Shown piece by piece: positions 33,001-48,000 of a stretch of 64,000 bases of DNA (the first letter of the stretch is position 1; each line of letters opens with the position of its first letter). Source of the DNA: Hanleya hanleyi (Eukaryota > Mollusca > Polyplacophora > Lepidopleurida > Hanleyidae); contig JAVTVY010016026.1 in NCBI GenBank assembly GCA_036873755.1, positions 1 to 64,000 of the forward strand, written 5' to 3'. The translations under genes were made by a program, and so were the position numbers. A model generated the notes under the pieces. The model saw nothing but the letters and a program-made list of their open reading frames with translations. It searched no databases and had not been told where the DNA came from.

Positions 33001-36000
33001 AAAGGGTTAAACCTCTTACAACAGGAGGTTGATCACAGCAAAACCCCTCGGATTTCCCCAACTGATTGAGATTCATGTGTGGTGTGAATTTGGAAAGTCA
33101 TAGTACCATATGGATTTATAACACAAGAACAAGGAAGATCACGAAAACTGGTAGATGATACACAAAAAGGGCCATAACTGTGTAAAATATGGGTCGTTAT
33201 GACTCATTTTCGAATGGCATCTAGACTACAACTAGATAAATAAGCTTCCAAAATTCGGGAGCTGTATCTAACATGGTTCTGCAGATAATGTGGTAAACGC
33301 CAAGAATATATTTTGAAATTAGGTATAGATTACATCTGAAAGGGGGAACTACCTAAAATATTGACCTTTTTTAACAAGCATCTAGACTACCATCAGGTAT
33401 ATAAGTTTTCAAAATTTGGTGGCTGTATCCAACACGGTTCTACAGATAATGGGACAACAGACAAACGTCCGTGTCAAAACGGATGGATGTACACGATGAT
33501 GACAAAACCCCTGGGCCAAATTGACCAATGTGGTACTGAAAGATTCCATTCCTGGGGCAATTCCACGTTGGTCAATACCTTCTTATTCCCCTTGGTGGCT
33601 CCCCGTACTCGGCTTGATGGAGTTAATAGCTGTTTTGCCAGAGCTTCTCGCTGTGTTTTGTTGGTCGCACTCAGCATAGTCTTTGTCCCATCTTCATCCA
33701 TCACAAATACGGCTCTGTTGGTATGTAAATACAAAAATCAATATCACTTCACATGAGAATAACTCAATACTCTCTTATTTAACAGACATTCAGAGAACTT
33801 TATACGATATTCTGAGCTTAGCGTTGAGGAAAGGTCTTAGTATTGAGTAACCAACCCCAAAATAAAATTGTACGGTCAGTTCCACTCACTAACTCACCAA
33901 TGGCATCTGAGCGGCATTGACTTGGCAAAGGAATCAGTAACTGTATAATGACATGTAATCTCTCCAGAATAATAGACAATTTTGAAACAAGTATCAGAGT
34001 CGTAGCAGTGCTTTCAACTGAACTATGGTCCAGACAAGTTTTTTACGCCAACAGAAAGACCGACCTGACAGATGAACAGACATACAGTTAAACCAGCGCA
34101 CATCTGCTATACACAGGGTATTAACTATATAAGGCCTTGAATTTGGGAAATTTAAGGGCAAGGCCAATTTGGTGGAATTAAGGACTGGCTGGCATAAAAT
34201 TACTTGGAAATGAGCAGCGGGCATCAATGGACTTGATGGCCTTGATTAAATTCAAGGCCTGAACTATGTTCAGGTTTCATAATCTTAGGATCAAAATTTA
34301 AGTCACCAAGACATATTTCAGAAATAAGATGGACATACAGTACAAGGCAGAGATAACTTGATGCTAAATGCGATTAGAACGCGAAGTAATCGACACTGAC
34401 CCGCGCTAGTTTATTGAAGGAGTCGCGACCGTAAATTTCGGAACACGCGCTTTCGACTCGACTGTTTTCTGTAAACGCGTCAGCGTGTAAAAGCGGCCGA
34501 TGGTAGCCGTTGACGCGATCGTCTTGGGTTTTAGCACGATCCACAGGCATATTTCAAAGGGATTACTTTATTGATCGCGTCAGATCGAGTCTTGTTGGCC
34601 GAACACGCCGAGATTGACCACCACGTAAAATATTCCCCTCACAGTAAAATGTTCGTCGAGTGAAAGCTCGTTGATAGTCCACATCGACCAATAATGAAAT
34701 AATCGGCAATATACGTTCAAATTTTATTAAGAATAATACCATAAACGTATAAGAGGTTTATTTTATTGAAGACATACCTTCATTCTGATGGAAATTAAGA
34801 AAATCAGCAAAGAATTTGCCGGGTTTTTTTGGACCATTTTCAACGCATCGAAATCTCATTTCTCGAGGTAGAATGTGGCAGACCATGGCCTCATTTCCAA
34901 GATCATTTCCCCCACTTTCGACCTATGATGAGTGATTTAACAAATAACCAAACAATTAATGAAGGATTTGATTAGATAGACATGTCGTCATCAGGAATAT
35001 TCCTCCGATAAAACAAGGCCGACTGAGCTGGTTAATACTGCGAAGCTGATTAGTTGAGAATGAGGTCACTGAAGAAAAAGCTGAGAGACAATCGCCGGCT
35101 GTCTGTCTGTATGTCGGTCTTCTGTGCCAAGTGAATTTAAATGACTCCATAGGAAACTTTTAGCGAGCGGACTGTTGGATTTACAATGGAAATAAAGGGA
35201 TACTCGGATTTATATGTCGGACGATGCACTGGTATTTTAGTATGATCGTCCGGTTGAATTGGGCAAATTGTGATGAGATGGCTGGGACATCGACGCATGG
35301 TAAATGTTGCCGAAATCAAAGTTTTTTTTGTTTATTATATTTTCTCGCCTGGTCTGATTTTATTTTAGACACAAACGAGCAGATATTTTGAAGGACAGAT
35401 TAATTAAAGTATGGACCCTCTGAAAATAAATATATTTAGCGGGGTTTCAATCAAGCAACATGCAAATATATCGCTTCAAAAAAAGACAGTCTACAACAAA
35501 ATTCTCCCGCATGCATTTATCCGAGCATACAAGGCTGAGAAACGAGACTACCGGCAAATAGCAAAGGGACCCGTTTATTTACAACACGCAACTTTTTCTG
35601 ATCGCGTCATGGCAGTATCATTACAGTGACGGCGAGCGGTCGACACGTCTCAGTCGCGATTATGCTTTTGTTTTTGCGCGATTGAGGCGCGTTTTCCGAT
35701 TGAGATTAATAAATTATAGTCCGAAAACGATTTTTTTAACTCGCGTTTAGCATCAAGATATTTCTGCCTTGTACTGTAATACAGATGGACAAAATAAATG
35801 ATCACAAAATTTTCCTCACTTTCTGGGCAAATGAAAATAATCCACATAATTAGGATGTGCAGAACAAAAATGTGTAACTGACCCAGGGTGAACTAGTGGT
35901 CCATTGATGACTGCCTGGCGGAGCTCATGAACATTCCATGGAGTGACTGGTTCAGGGTATGTCAGTTTGGAAGCGAACACAATGGGGATGCCGATCTCAT

Positions 36001-39000
36001 TCGTGTTGATACAAGGATCAGGGGAGATAACTGATCGTGCAGCATAGTCTACACGTTTACCCATCATGTGCTTCCTGAATAGACCTTCTTTCTTCTCCAG
36101 TATCTATATAAACAGAGGTGCTTCAATTTATATAAATATATAAACAAGACAAAGGTCCTTGGAACTACTAAAGAAATATTTGGACTCATCTGGGTATTCA
36201 CAAAAACAGTTTAAGGATACTAAGCCCTCCTGCAGACATTTTTACACACCCTCCAGTCTTCATACAACTAATGCCTTATAGCTATGGTAATGTATATATT
36301 TGTTGAAAGTACATTTCTTAAGGATTATAAATGTGTTCACTGTCAATCTGTAAGTGGGTGAAGATATTCCAATTTAAATAAAATTAATTAAAAAATATGA
36401 GCCTTCTTTTTTAAATGGCTATTCTCGAAATAGTATTCAACTTCTCTTAACTTACATTTATCATTTCCTATAGAGGACAACACAAACAAACAGTTCGGTC
36501 AGTTTTGGTCTATTTCTTATTCTACTGACATTTAATTCAACTTCAAAGTTCAATACTGTGAGTTGCTCGATTTTGTAAAGAAACCGAGGCAACATTTTTT
36601 TAGCGCGTCCTCAACCCTTTTCTCTTTTAGTTTTTACACATTTGCATCTCAAAGTTTTGCCAAAATGATGTTCTTGATCATTTGACCGAAACGTCAGCGA
36701 ACATCTTGAAATGCTGATTTGATTATCGGACCAGAAAAAAATATACTGGTAGTTCACTGCATCTAAATGTTGATTACTAACCTGTTTGATTCCGGGTTGT
36801 TTGTCCGTTGACAGTTTATCTAGGTCACTATCAACCACACAATTGACATGGGTCTGAAGTCGTACCCAGGCATTCTGTAACTTCTCTGTCATAGAGCCAC
36901 CTGGAATCTCATCGACTGCACTCTGCAATTCACATAATGCAACATGAAATTCAAAATCACTGACTGAACCTCCGAAGTGCATCATGGGTAATTTTCCAAA
37001 AGTGTTGCTTCACATTCGGCCACAAATTACGCAAATGCTGACGGGATGGACTTGCACTGATTTCCATGGATCGGCATGTAAATGGGATGGGATGTAAATT
37101 TGCCAAAAATTCATTACATATAAACTCCCCTAAAGCAGGGGGAACAAAGGTTATACAATTCAAGATAACCGCCAAGAAGTGCCACTACGTGGTTGGTTAC
37201 TTCTCTTAACTATGTCAGAAAATATTGAGGTTGTGGATTATTGTTTTCATTGACAACTGCAAATAAAACAATGTTTACAGTGCCACCTGTTAATTCAACT
37301 TTCTATACCTTTTCCATGGACTGCATGGCTAAAACTGGCATACATGTACAGTGTAACCTCGCTATAACGCTGTTATTGGGAGACCAAATTTGAACCACCT
37401 TATAGAGTTTCAGCCTAATAAAAGGATTGAAATGATATGCATTTATGATTTGGAGGACACGACAGCACCCGCCTTATATCAGAATCAGCGCTATATCAAG
37501 GCACCTTATAGCGAGGTTAGACTACAAAAAAGCACATTTATCATGAAAATATTATTTGTTTAATTACAGCTAAAAATGTGTTCCGATCTACTGTAAAATG
37601 TGACACAGATTCTGAGAATATACTGAAGGATACAGGATTTTCACATTTTTTAAAAAACCAATTTAGTTGTTGCATAGTGAATTGCTATATGTGTTGAATG
37701 CTCACTGGACTGAAATAGTATACGCAAATATTATTAATTTCAGGCCCAAAAGTCCTTAATATCAAAATTCGGCAGAAGCAGTAGTTCGTCTAGCTGTTTT
37801 GATGAGATAACAATAGGCCCTATAAATACACCTTTACGGCCAACTGCGTTAGCCCCGTGGGGCTCCTGGGGATTGACCTGGGGTGTTGTTGTGCACACTC
37901 CACATCCTGGTAATGTCATGGTATTGTAGTCTATTATTAGGCAGGATGATTCTAGAATATATGACGCAAGCTTGTTTACGTGAGTTAATCACTTCGATCT
38001 TTCTAGAAGATTGTTGTAAATTGTATCTAGACCAGATGATGATGTAATGCATATTCGAGAGGCTTCCTTTTGCTGTAGATTGCTGGATTGTATACTCCTG
38101 TGAATTGACTTTTGGCTGCTGTGTAATCTACGTGATTGAACTGTCGGAAATTGGACATTTACTGAGATTCTAAACAACCGAGCAGTGTTGGACTACCAAA
38201 ATACAGCAAAGTGATTTGTGCACGTCGGCACGGACTATGAAGAGATTTGTGCACGTCAACACGGACTGTGAAGTATACACCGGTATAGCATTGAATAGTA
38301 AGACTATATTTCACATTTATTTGTTGTATTGACCTTACTTAATTTGTGTATGGTTTTAGTATTGTGAATAAATATTTGATTGTTAATCCTTGACTTCACA
38401 AACCTTTCTGTTACGTTTTTCCGTTATCGTAAATTTGAAGTGACAGTAAAGAATAGGCCCCAGCACCTCAGAGAGCTTGTCATAAGAGGCGACTGAGTGA
38501 AGCACCCATGGGCTTCCTGGGTGTGAAAAGGTGGTTTCCCGGGTGTGAAAAGGAATAGGACCCTACACGTGTGGTTTCCGGGTGTGAAAAGAAGTAGGAA
38601 CCAAACGTTGTGATATGACTGAAATAATGTTGAAAGCGACGTTAAATCATATTCACTCACTCACACACTCCCACATTTGGGGAAGCAAGCCTATTGTTAA
38701 TCAAATTTCCTGTCACAGCGAGTAAGGGATATCATGCCGCATTAAATGCTCAACTAATGATTGTACAGAGAAAAGTTTACGTACATTGTAATTTATCATA
38801 TTGAACGAAATGATAACAGATGATCAGACAGGCAGTTCATTGGTTAGATGTCTTGCATCTAAGTCCCCTCCCCCGATAGAACCCACTCAAATATTAATTT
38901 ATCAGCATGGTTACATGGCAGTGGGACTATTCACTAACGTCACATGACCTACGAAGTAGGGCAGGCATTAGGACTCCGACGTGAACTGAACTCTTGGAAA

Positions 39001-42000
39001 TCCAGTTAGACTCTAGCTTAGAGGTTAATACAATATTAAAGGGAGTGAATTCAATGTGAAATTTATTTCCAAGAAATTGTCAATCCAATGGGGAATAATT
39101 TTCATAAATTTACACAGCTCAAAATATCCCAATTAACAGTGAACACACACCGCTCGGACTTCTTCTGTGGCTGTCTGTTCTTCGAGACTTTGTCGTTTTA
39201 TCTCCGCAAAAATCTGTCGAAGTATTACTGTGTCAGCGACCACTCTGGCCAAATTTGATGTCTGTCCATTTTCGAACTTCCGATCTCTCATTACTGCAAT
39301 CTGGAAAAAATGAATTGCCAGTGTGAATTGCCAGTCTAATAAATTTGATCCCTCTCTAAAATCATTAAATTACGAAGAAATAATGGGTTGAAGGCAGGAT
39401 TCTGACCATTTGCAAGTGAGTCAGTCAGGCTGGTTAAAAAAATATCCCTGTTTAGCATCACCGTCTGCCCCGAAATATCCACAGGCGGCGCCCCTAATTT
39501 TTTTTTTCTTATTCTTTTTCCCGCATTCTGACTTTATTTTTAATCTGGTATAGGGTGGGCATATTTTATTTTTATTTTTTTGTAAAATGGTAAAAACACA
39601 CCACGAAATGAACCTGAGATTGATATGTAGATTCTTGTTTATTTAATCAAGGAAAGACTTCCTGGTGCTCAGAGCCTATTTTGAAAATGGGAATAAAAAT
39701 CAAATTTTTGTTCTAGCTCAAGGTGGTCTTCCCGAATTTGACTTACAGGTCTGAAACGAGAGGCCGCCACCGGTACCACGTCCATGAAGAAAATGTCCAT
39801 TGGATTTTCCCCACTATTTTTTCCCAGAGTACCGAACAAACTTTTGAGAATAGCGGCATCTTTGTTCCACACTTCCCTCAGATGAGTTCTTGCTTCGACC
39901 GCCGTCAAGTATGTCTGACCAGATGCCTTCTGCATCTCCACTTCGAGTTCCTGCTCTCCCGTTTTGCTCAAATCATCCATGTTGACTGCTTCCGTATCTT
40001 CCGAACTCTGCTGCTGTCTGTAGGAGTAGGAACAGAATGGTACGATTGACAAGAATGATAAATCAATTGCTCTGAATCGAACTAGATATGCAGTCAATCG
40101 AATACGATCGAGGAGGCATCCCTTTTGCATGTTAAGTAAAGGAAACATTCATTATTTGTGAAGATGGTCATAAAGTAAAACTTAGGAAAAAACATTTTTC
40201 ACATGGCCCCCAGGGGGTGCCACCTTTAAGCAAATTGGCACAAAAACATTCCCAAACGACAAATTGAGGGAAGGTACGTACATATCAAATTTGGGAAGAA
40301 TCTGTATAGGTGGATCGGCACAAAAAACAATCACATGATCTTGTTACACAGTGAGATATGGCACTGAGATATTCTTGAATTAATGTTTCTATGTCAGTGG
40401 TTTTAAAATCTGCAAGGACACGGTCTCTGTGAAATTCAGTTGTGGGAGAAATGTATATACATGTTCCAGGTCCTAAAATCACCACTGAATGCCATGGCTG
40501 TAAACCAGGTACTGGATGCACTTCAGATGCAAATGGCTTCCGAGGTCATACATTGAGCCAATGGCCAGCCACTATTTTGACCCCAACAGTGACCTTTCTG
40601 AGTCATGACTGTGATCCAATCACTGATGTGCTATCTATGCAAATGAGAATATGGAATTTGGTACCCAAACAGAGACCGCCACTTTACCATAGGTCCAGAT
40701 GGAAAATTTGCATATAAGAGAAATTGTAGAAAAAATACAAGTATCCAGTTTGGAACAGAGCTGAAAAACAATAGGCGTCTTCCCTTCAGGGGCAAATACA
40801 GGCCTGTTTTGCTACCCTATAAAGGTGCCCAAATTACAGCTCGTCTCCAAAAAGCCCAAATTACAGTCTTTTTGATTTCTTCCAGGATTGAAAAAGAATT
40901 GACCAGATAACATCTGGGCATTCTGTGTTCTGTTCAGACCACCAAAAATCAGTTTGAAGACTTTGTGGACAATCTAGGGTCTCCTAACATGTAATTCCAC
41001 TCAAGGACCTTAATTTAGCCCAAATTAGAGGGCTGGAAAGGGTGCCCAAATTAGAAAACTGTATTTGCCCCTGCCGGCCCCTAGACAGAAGCAACATGCT
41101 CAAGCAAATTTGAAGTTGATTTACGAAAGTTTAAACAGAAGTAATATTTGCATATGAGGGAAATTGTAGATAAAAACACACTTCCCCGTTTCATACAGAG
41201 CTGAGAAACAACAGCTGTCTTCCCCTATCCTGAGCAATATGCACCACAAATTTGAAGCTGATCGGCAAAGGCATTCAAAAGTTAGCCGACGGAAAAGAAA
41301 AGTGGGAAAAAGAGGAAGAAGCAGAAAGAAGAAGAAACCGACAAACACATAAAGGCCATTCAAATGTGAAAATTTGTTTCTCAAGAAGGTGAATGCAGAA
41401 ATCTTCATGAGGCATGAGGCTTATTTTATTTTTTATTTACTTCTAATGATTTGGAGGAAACGTAATACCTGCAAGACTATCTTTTTATCTCCGAGATTTT
41501 CTTCTACGAGTATGGATAATCTACATCTCTATAAATATTAAAGCAGATTATCATTTGTCATTCTTCTGCATGGAAAACTGTTGAATATCACAGCAGTTAA
41601 TTTTAGATTTGAGCATTTGAAGACCCGATAACACTAGATTGATCTAAACCGGCAGTGGTTAAAAAATTGGAAAAAAATTGTATGGAGAATTTATAAGCTT
41701 ATTAATATATTTATATTTCAGGTTCAAGTAGCAGATAATCAAGTAATAAAAGAACGTAACTTTATTATTTGATGAAAGTATTTATAATGAACCTGATTCA
41801 CTTATTTCCAGTACAGAATATCTTGTTCTCATTGGAATAAGAAAAATTTATAAAGAGGGGCGATAACCCTATTCTGGGTTACCTCCCCTGTCAGCAGTGC
41901 CTGCCAGACCATGCCCTAATTTCGTAAGTGACGTTTCCTGTTACAAAATCTCAACAAAATTACCCTCCAGTAAAAGATATCAATAAAGGATATCAGCTCC

Positions 42001-45000
42001 AAATAGTATTTCAGTACATATACAGGTTGTTTAAAGCTGTAAGTAGATGTTCTTTGAAGTTCTAACAGAAGGAACAAAAACGTTGTTGTTGTTTGAAAAT
42101 AGACCTTAAATAACACTGGATGGCACTGCCATCCACTGTTATTTAATGTATATTTTTTAACTGTACTGTCAAAATCTCAACAGGTCAAAATCATTAAACA
42201 TTGCCTTCAAGGAAATTTTATACCAATATATAGGCCTACCATCATGACCAAACTCACTTTCTCTTTTCTAGCGCCTTACGCATGGCATCAGCTAGCGCTA
42301 CCTGTCGCTGCTCCCTGGTTCGACTGAAGATGCAGATTTTACTGCTGTGCTCCGCTCTGATTGTACGAACAGACATCTTACAATGAGGGCATTTCCCTTT
42401 GCCGGCGAAAAAGTTGGCCAAGAAATCTTTGATCAGCTGTCTTCGTACTTCCACAATATTCTTTGAACTGTCAAATAAATTATTCCGCTCTGCGAACAGA
42501 AACAATATGTATACATGTATTTTTTTTAAATGAATCTGAAACCACTTTTTGTAGATGTACAAATACAAATCTTGAACACATTTCAGCTCGAGGAATACAT
42601 GGTGAACCTATAATAATTAAAATCAAAGGAAGATAAATTTCACACCACAAATTCAGGGGGTAATTAAATTTATTAAAACAGGATTCTGACCAAAATCGTC
42701 CAAAATCGTGCACAGCTAATTCCCCATTTTGTTGTTATTTCAATACCATGTGATCAAAGTGATTTATTAGGATGACTGATTGGATTTTGTCTACGAAATT
42801 AGGCTGATTGAATATTAATAGGGTGATTGATTTATCAGAGAACTTGTCATACACCCAGAACTGACCAGGCTACAAGAACAAGTACATTGTGTTTTCAATA
42901 TCCGGCTACATATTAACTCCCATTCACATACATGTAATATCACAAAAATATTGCACACAATTTGCTTTGAAGATTGTTTACCACCATCTAACCTGTGTCA
43001 CATAGACATCATAGTGTAATTATACTTCATGGCATGCCTTAGCCTTTCTAGTATGTTCTATTTTTCATCAAATTTGTCTTCAAGAATTCGGCAAAAATTC
43101 CCAATACTGTAGCAGCCAATAAACTCTTTAACTGTTGAAATATTAGTAGACTAGTTTTGACCAAGTAGAAGTCAATGGAAAATTCTTGATGAAACATTTA
43201 AGATATGCACCAAATATCATGGAATAAATCCCGGTATGTCAACATACCTGAAAAAGAACACCAATCTGCATTTTTCACATTATTGAGAAACCAAAGTACA
43301 GCTTGTCTGTGCAGTGACACATGACTTCAGCTGATCAGCTACTGTTTCATATAATTTCAGGAGAAATATTTTGAACTGGTGATAGCTGGCAGATTTTTCT
43401 GTAATATTTGCTAAATTATACATTATTTTGAGCATAATGACACTTTCTCTGAATACTGGGCAAGTATTGTATATAAAATTATGTCAGTTATCACCAGTTC
43501 AAAATATTATCCTGGGCAAAGAAAAATTATACAAAAATAGCTGATCAGCTAAAGTCACTGGTCTCTGCATAGACTGGCTATTCTTTGTTCTCTCAATAAT
43601 GTGCAATACAAGAACCATATAAATGATGAAAGATTTTACCTTTAAGACTTTCTATGTACTGACTGAGCTTGTTCTGTATGATCTCCTCACAGGGTTTGTT
43701 GCCGTGTTCTGCCAATACCTCTGACAGGAGATCTTTCAAATGGCCGACTGATGGCAAACAGCCGAGTTCTAAGGCTTTTAATTGGTTAATCAGGAGGTAG
43801 CACATAGCTGTTGGAGCGAGCACTCGATGACAATGGAAACAGGTTCCCCGTAGAACCTGTGTAGAGCAGAAAAACAAAATACAGTGAAACTGTCTATGAT
43901 AAGGCATTTCTGAAACCAACTCCGAACTGAATTTATTGTAATATATCAACAACATGTATTGTCGGTATCAGAAAAAAAACAATATTATTGCAACACAACG
44001 TCTTGCTTCCTTCCAACAGTGTCGTCGTCATTGTAGTTTTCGAGTCGGTTCACGTTTGTATGACCGCCGCCATGGCGAACCCTGAGAAAACCGACACACT
44101 GTAAAAACCGACATTTTTGTTCAGTCCAGTGGCCTGTCAAAATATCCAGATTTCACTGTATGTATCTATATTAGCTGATATAAGATAAATTTAACACAGA
44201 TGGTTATGGTCTCCGCTGCATTGTACAACTCACACAAATAATCTACATATCATTCTCATCCCAAGCCTGTAATCAGGATTTACCAAAGGGGGGTGCGAAT
44301 GCGACATTTTTGCAAGATGTAAATTAGAAAATGACCACCTTATTAAAAGGTAGTCCGCTGGTGGGTTTTGGGCTTTGGCGGCCATTTTCCATGTTTTTGC
44401 CTGTTTTTTCCATTAGGCATGTTGGGTTATCTCCCTTTCCTAGGTTGAGAGATAGGGATTTTCTTCGAAAGCCTTCTAGCCAAGTATTTTGCGCAGCAAC
44501 CTCCATCCAACTTGATAAATTTTGATAGACATTGTGATTATCTTCAAACAGTTAGAATATAAGAAAAAGTTAAATACTATTTATATGCTTTTTTCATGAA
44601 TATGCTTGAAAACCAGGGCTATTCCCTGTTTTCTGGGTTATCAAATGGGGCATGGGTCAGTTCATCTAACAGTGTCTACAGTTGAAAAATTCACACGAAC
44701 CTATATTTTTTTCTTTGTTTTTCCTCATATTACAATTATAATGCCAACAACACACATTATTCAAAAAGTTAATGACTTTGATTTACCAGCAGCGGACATC
44801 CTTAATCACTGGTTTATACTTACCTCTAATTACTGAAAAGAGACGTTCAACAGCTGGTACAGGATGCCGCTCGCCTATAGCCAATCTCAGTAAACTCAGA
44901 TATAATATCACAGATTATTATTATATCTGACTTCAGCGCTACATAAATCCTGTGCGAATTTCAACTACATTTGTTAGCCAACCAGGTGACTAGCTTGGTG

Positions 45001-48000
45001 AAACAATTTCAAAATCAAGCCCACAGTAATTACACATGGTAGCACGTGGACCATCATGGTAAACATTATCGAGAAACAGTATCCAAATATGGCATCATTT
45101 CCAGACAGTGTGAAGAAGATGAAAGGGTTTTCTCCCGCCGAAAAGTGTGGCTTTGTTAGGCTGTAGAAAATATCAAAAGATCGTGCCGCGTGAAGGCCAT
45201 GAACTAAACGTCAATCACTGTCAGAGTAACAAGGGTTATGTGTAACCCGGCAGCTCGCCTTTTGGGTATTCAATAACATGCAGCTTCACATAAAGATCAA
45301 GCCTTTCAGGTTGCACATCACTGGCAATGACAATACATATTGCAATAAAAATTTGACTTCTTCGTCAGTGATGCTGAAGTTGGATTGAAACATGAACTAT
45401 ATTATAAAACTTGAAATAAAGATTACCTTTTTTTTCCAAAAGTAAGCTTTATGAATACATGTACAATTGAAATTTTGTCTGAGATGTGGGTGTGAAATGC
45501 TTGGACAAATATGGTTCGTGCAAAAGCTTGAGGTTAAATCATGATGAGGAATGGGATTCGATACCAAAATTGAAGGAAATGGTGTTCTTCATTAAAGGCG
45601 ACACAAAATTAACCACCAGGGGTTAATATTTAATATTGTACTTCTGAAATTAAATAATGTCATTAAACTATTAGTACCATAATTACTATAAAGGAATATA
45701 TTGTAGTTTATTTGACGTGTTTGTGTATATGTAACAGGTCGGTGTAAGAACGCATTGTTGAGGCTTTTGTGCAGCTGAAAAGGGTCACGTCTAGACGCAT
45801 TGTTGAGCTCAGACAGGCTATTGTAGGCTCTGTCTTGTGCTAATTCTTACACCAAGTATAAACCTACAATGTAAACTGCATCTCCTACCTAATAGGTTAG
45901 TATCACATACAAGAGATATATGCAGCTTCGCAAAAAGATCGAGCCCTTAAGGATGGCACATCATTTGAGGTTGCACATCATTGGCAATGCACATCATTTA
46001 AAATAATAAATTTATTAAGAAATATGATTTCTATATTTAGTGATATTGAGGTTGGATTGAAGGAGGAACTATATTATATAACTACCAATAAAGATTACAT
46101 TTTTTCCAAAAGTAAGCCTACACATCCCATTGCATAGATCTGATGAATACATGTTCATGTATACATGTAGTTAGGAACAATAGGTGTGCAATTTTGAGCA
46201 CGTTCTTGGTGTAACTTTGTGTGATGATATGTGAACAAACAAAGCTAATAACAGTGCAATAGTAGGACTAAATCTATCATTTCCAACAGGCAATGGGACA
46301 CTTGCACTGTGGTAAACCTTCACATTTGTATGCAAATAAAAGAACGCAATGACAACTGTGTCCAATCATACTGTAATGCTCCATAATAATGTGCACGGGT
46401 AAAGACTGAGCTCACAAACTGATTCAAACTCACTTTTAATTAATATAGTAAGTTAAATGTGTGGACACAGATATGGTTGTACAAAAGCTTCAGGGTCAAC
46501 GAGAATTTGATAAAATTTTAGGAAATGGCGTCCTTCATTTAAGGCGACACAAAATTAAAAACTAACAGGGGTTCGGCACTGCGGGATTCCCCCGCCAGTT
46601 ATTTTGATATTGTACTTCTGAAATAAAATAATGTCAAAAACTATTAGTAAATACTATAAAGGAATATACTGTATGTGATTTGGTATGTATGACTGTATGA
46701 CTGCATCTCATGCCTAATAAGAAGTCAAAATTATTCTAAGTCCAGCCTAAACAGAAAAGATTAACCCAGATAACTTTCTAAGTCCAGCCTAAACATAAAA
46801 GTCTAACCGGACACCAACACCGACACCGACACCAACACCAACACTTTCCCCCTCTCTCTCCCAATACCTCGCCTACTTCGTACACGGCGAGCTAAAAAGG
46901 CAAAACTTGTCCTGATTGGCTTATTATGGGATCCCGTATAATATCGGCGAACAGTTTGCACAAATTTTTCATAGCGTTACATCTAGATGGTATTCCCCTG
47001 ATTTATCCCGATTGAAGTACAATTTCTACAGGCTCACATACTAAAGATAGGTGACATTCTGGAGTCGCACAATTGCAGGTAAAGTGATACTCTTCGGGAA
47101 GAAAAAGCCCAAGTGCAACGCAAATAATCTTGCTGCATGAATTAACATCTTATATTTGTTTGTCATCACAATCCACATAGAGACTGAACTGTAGGTTTAG
47201 CATAAAGACAACAATGTTAAATGATTTACGTACTGTATTTTCAATCACAGTGACCTTGACCGTTGGCCTCTTTCACCTAAAAATGAATAGGGTTCCTCTT
47301 CTACAAATGGATAAGGTATACCCAGTTTGATATCAATCCATCACATGGAACTGAAGATATCACATAGACAAGCGAAAGTAACAGACAGACATATGGACGG
47401 AATTCGTGTATACGACCTCGTCTATCGACAGGTGTATAAAACGGAAAATATGAAACCTTTGCATTTCACCATTAAATATTACTATTCAGCATGCTCAGAA
47501 TTGAAATTTTAAATTTTACAGTCATTTTTTATTCGTCAGAATGAAAGGCTTAGTCAAAGTTATCGTCCCTCAGTGCAGCTCACTGATTGGCTGAACTGGA
47601 GATACAGAGTTGAGCTTACCAACTTGGACTCTTTACCTTTAACAAGATCGTGAAATGTACAGGATTGTAGACCGGTAGGGGGAGCTGTATGTGGCCCATG
47701 TGACCCGGACAGAAGATGTAGTTTTGGCCACATGTGATACAAATGTCATCCCTATCAGTCGGACCTTGAATACAAACCAAACCATATACAATTACCATCA
47801 AACAAACCTTTGAACTAAGAAATTTAAATACAATGGAATTATGGATATAGAGTTCATCATGTTTGCAAGGGTTGTTCCCCTTAGATTCTTCATGAGGGGT
47901 GGGAGGCAGAATGCCCACATGCCACCTCACACCCCATCTCTTCAGCGCCAAGAATCGAGGGACTGGCAACAATGACATGACTGAAATTCTTGTTTTGAGA

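Noticed and set aside
33361..33756. 131-codon + strand frame
   Set aside because: Mostly antisense to POLR1A exon 9; an open shadow frame.
39723..40049. 108-codon + strand frame
   Set aside because: Antisense shadow of POLR1A exon 5.
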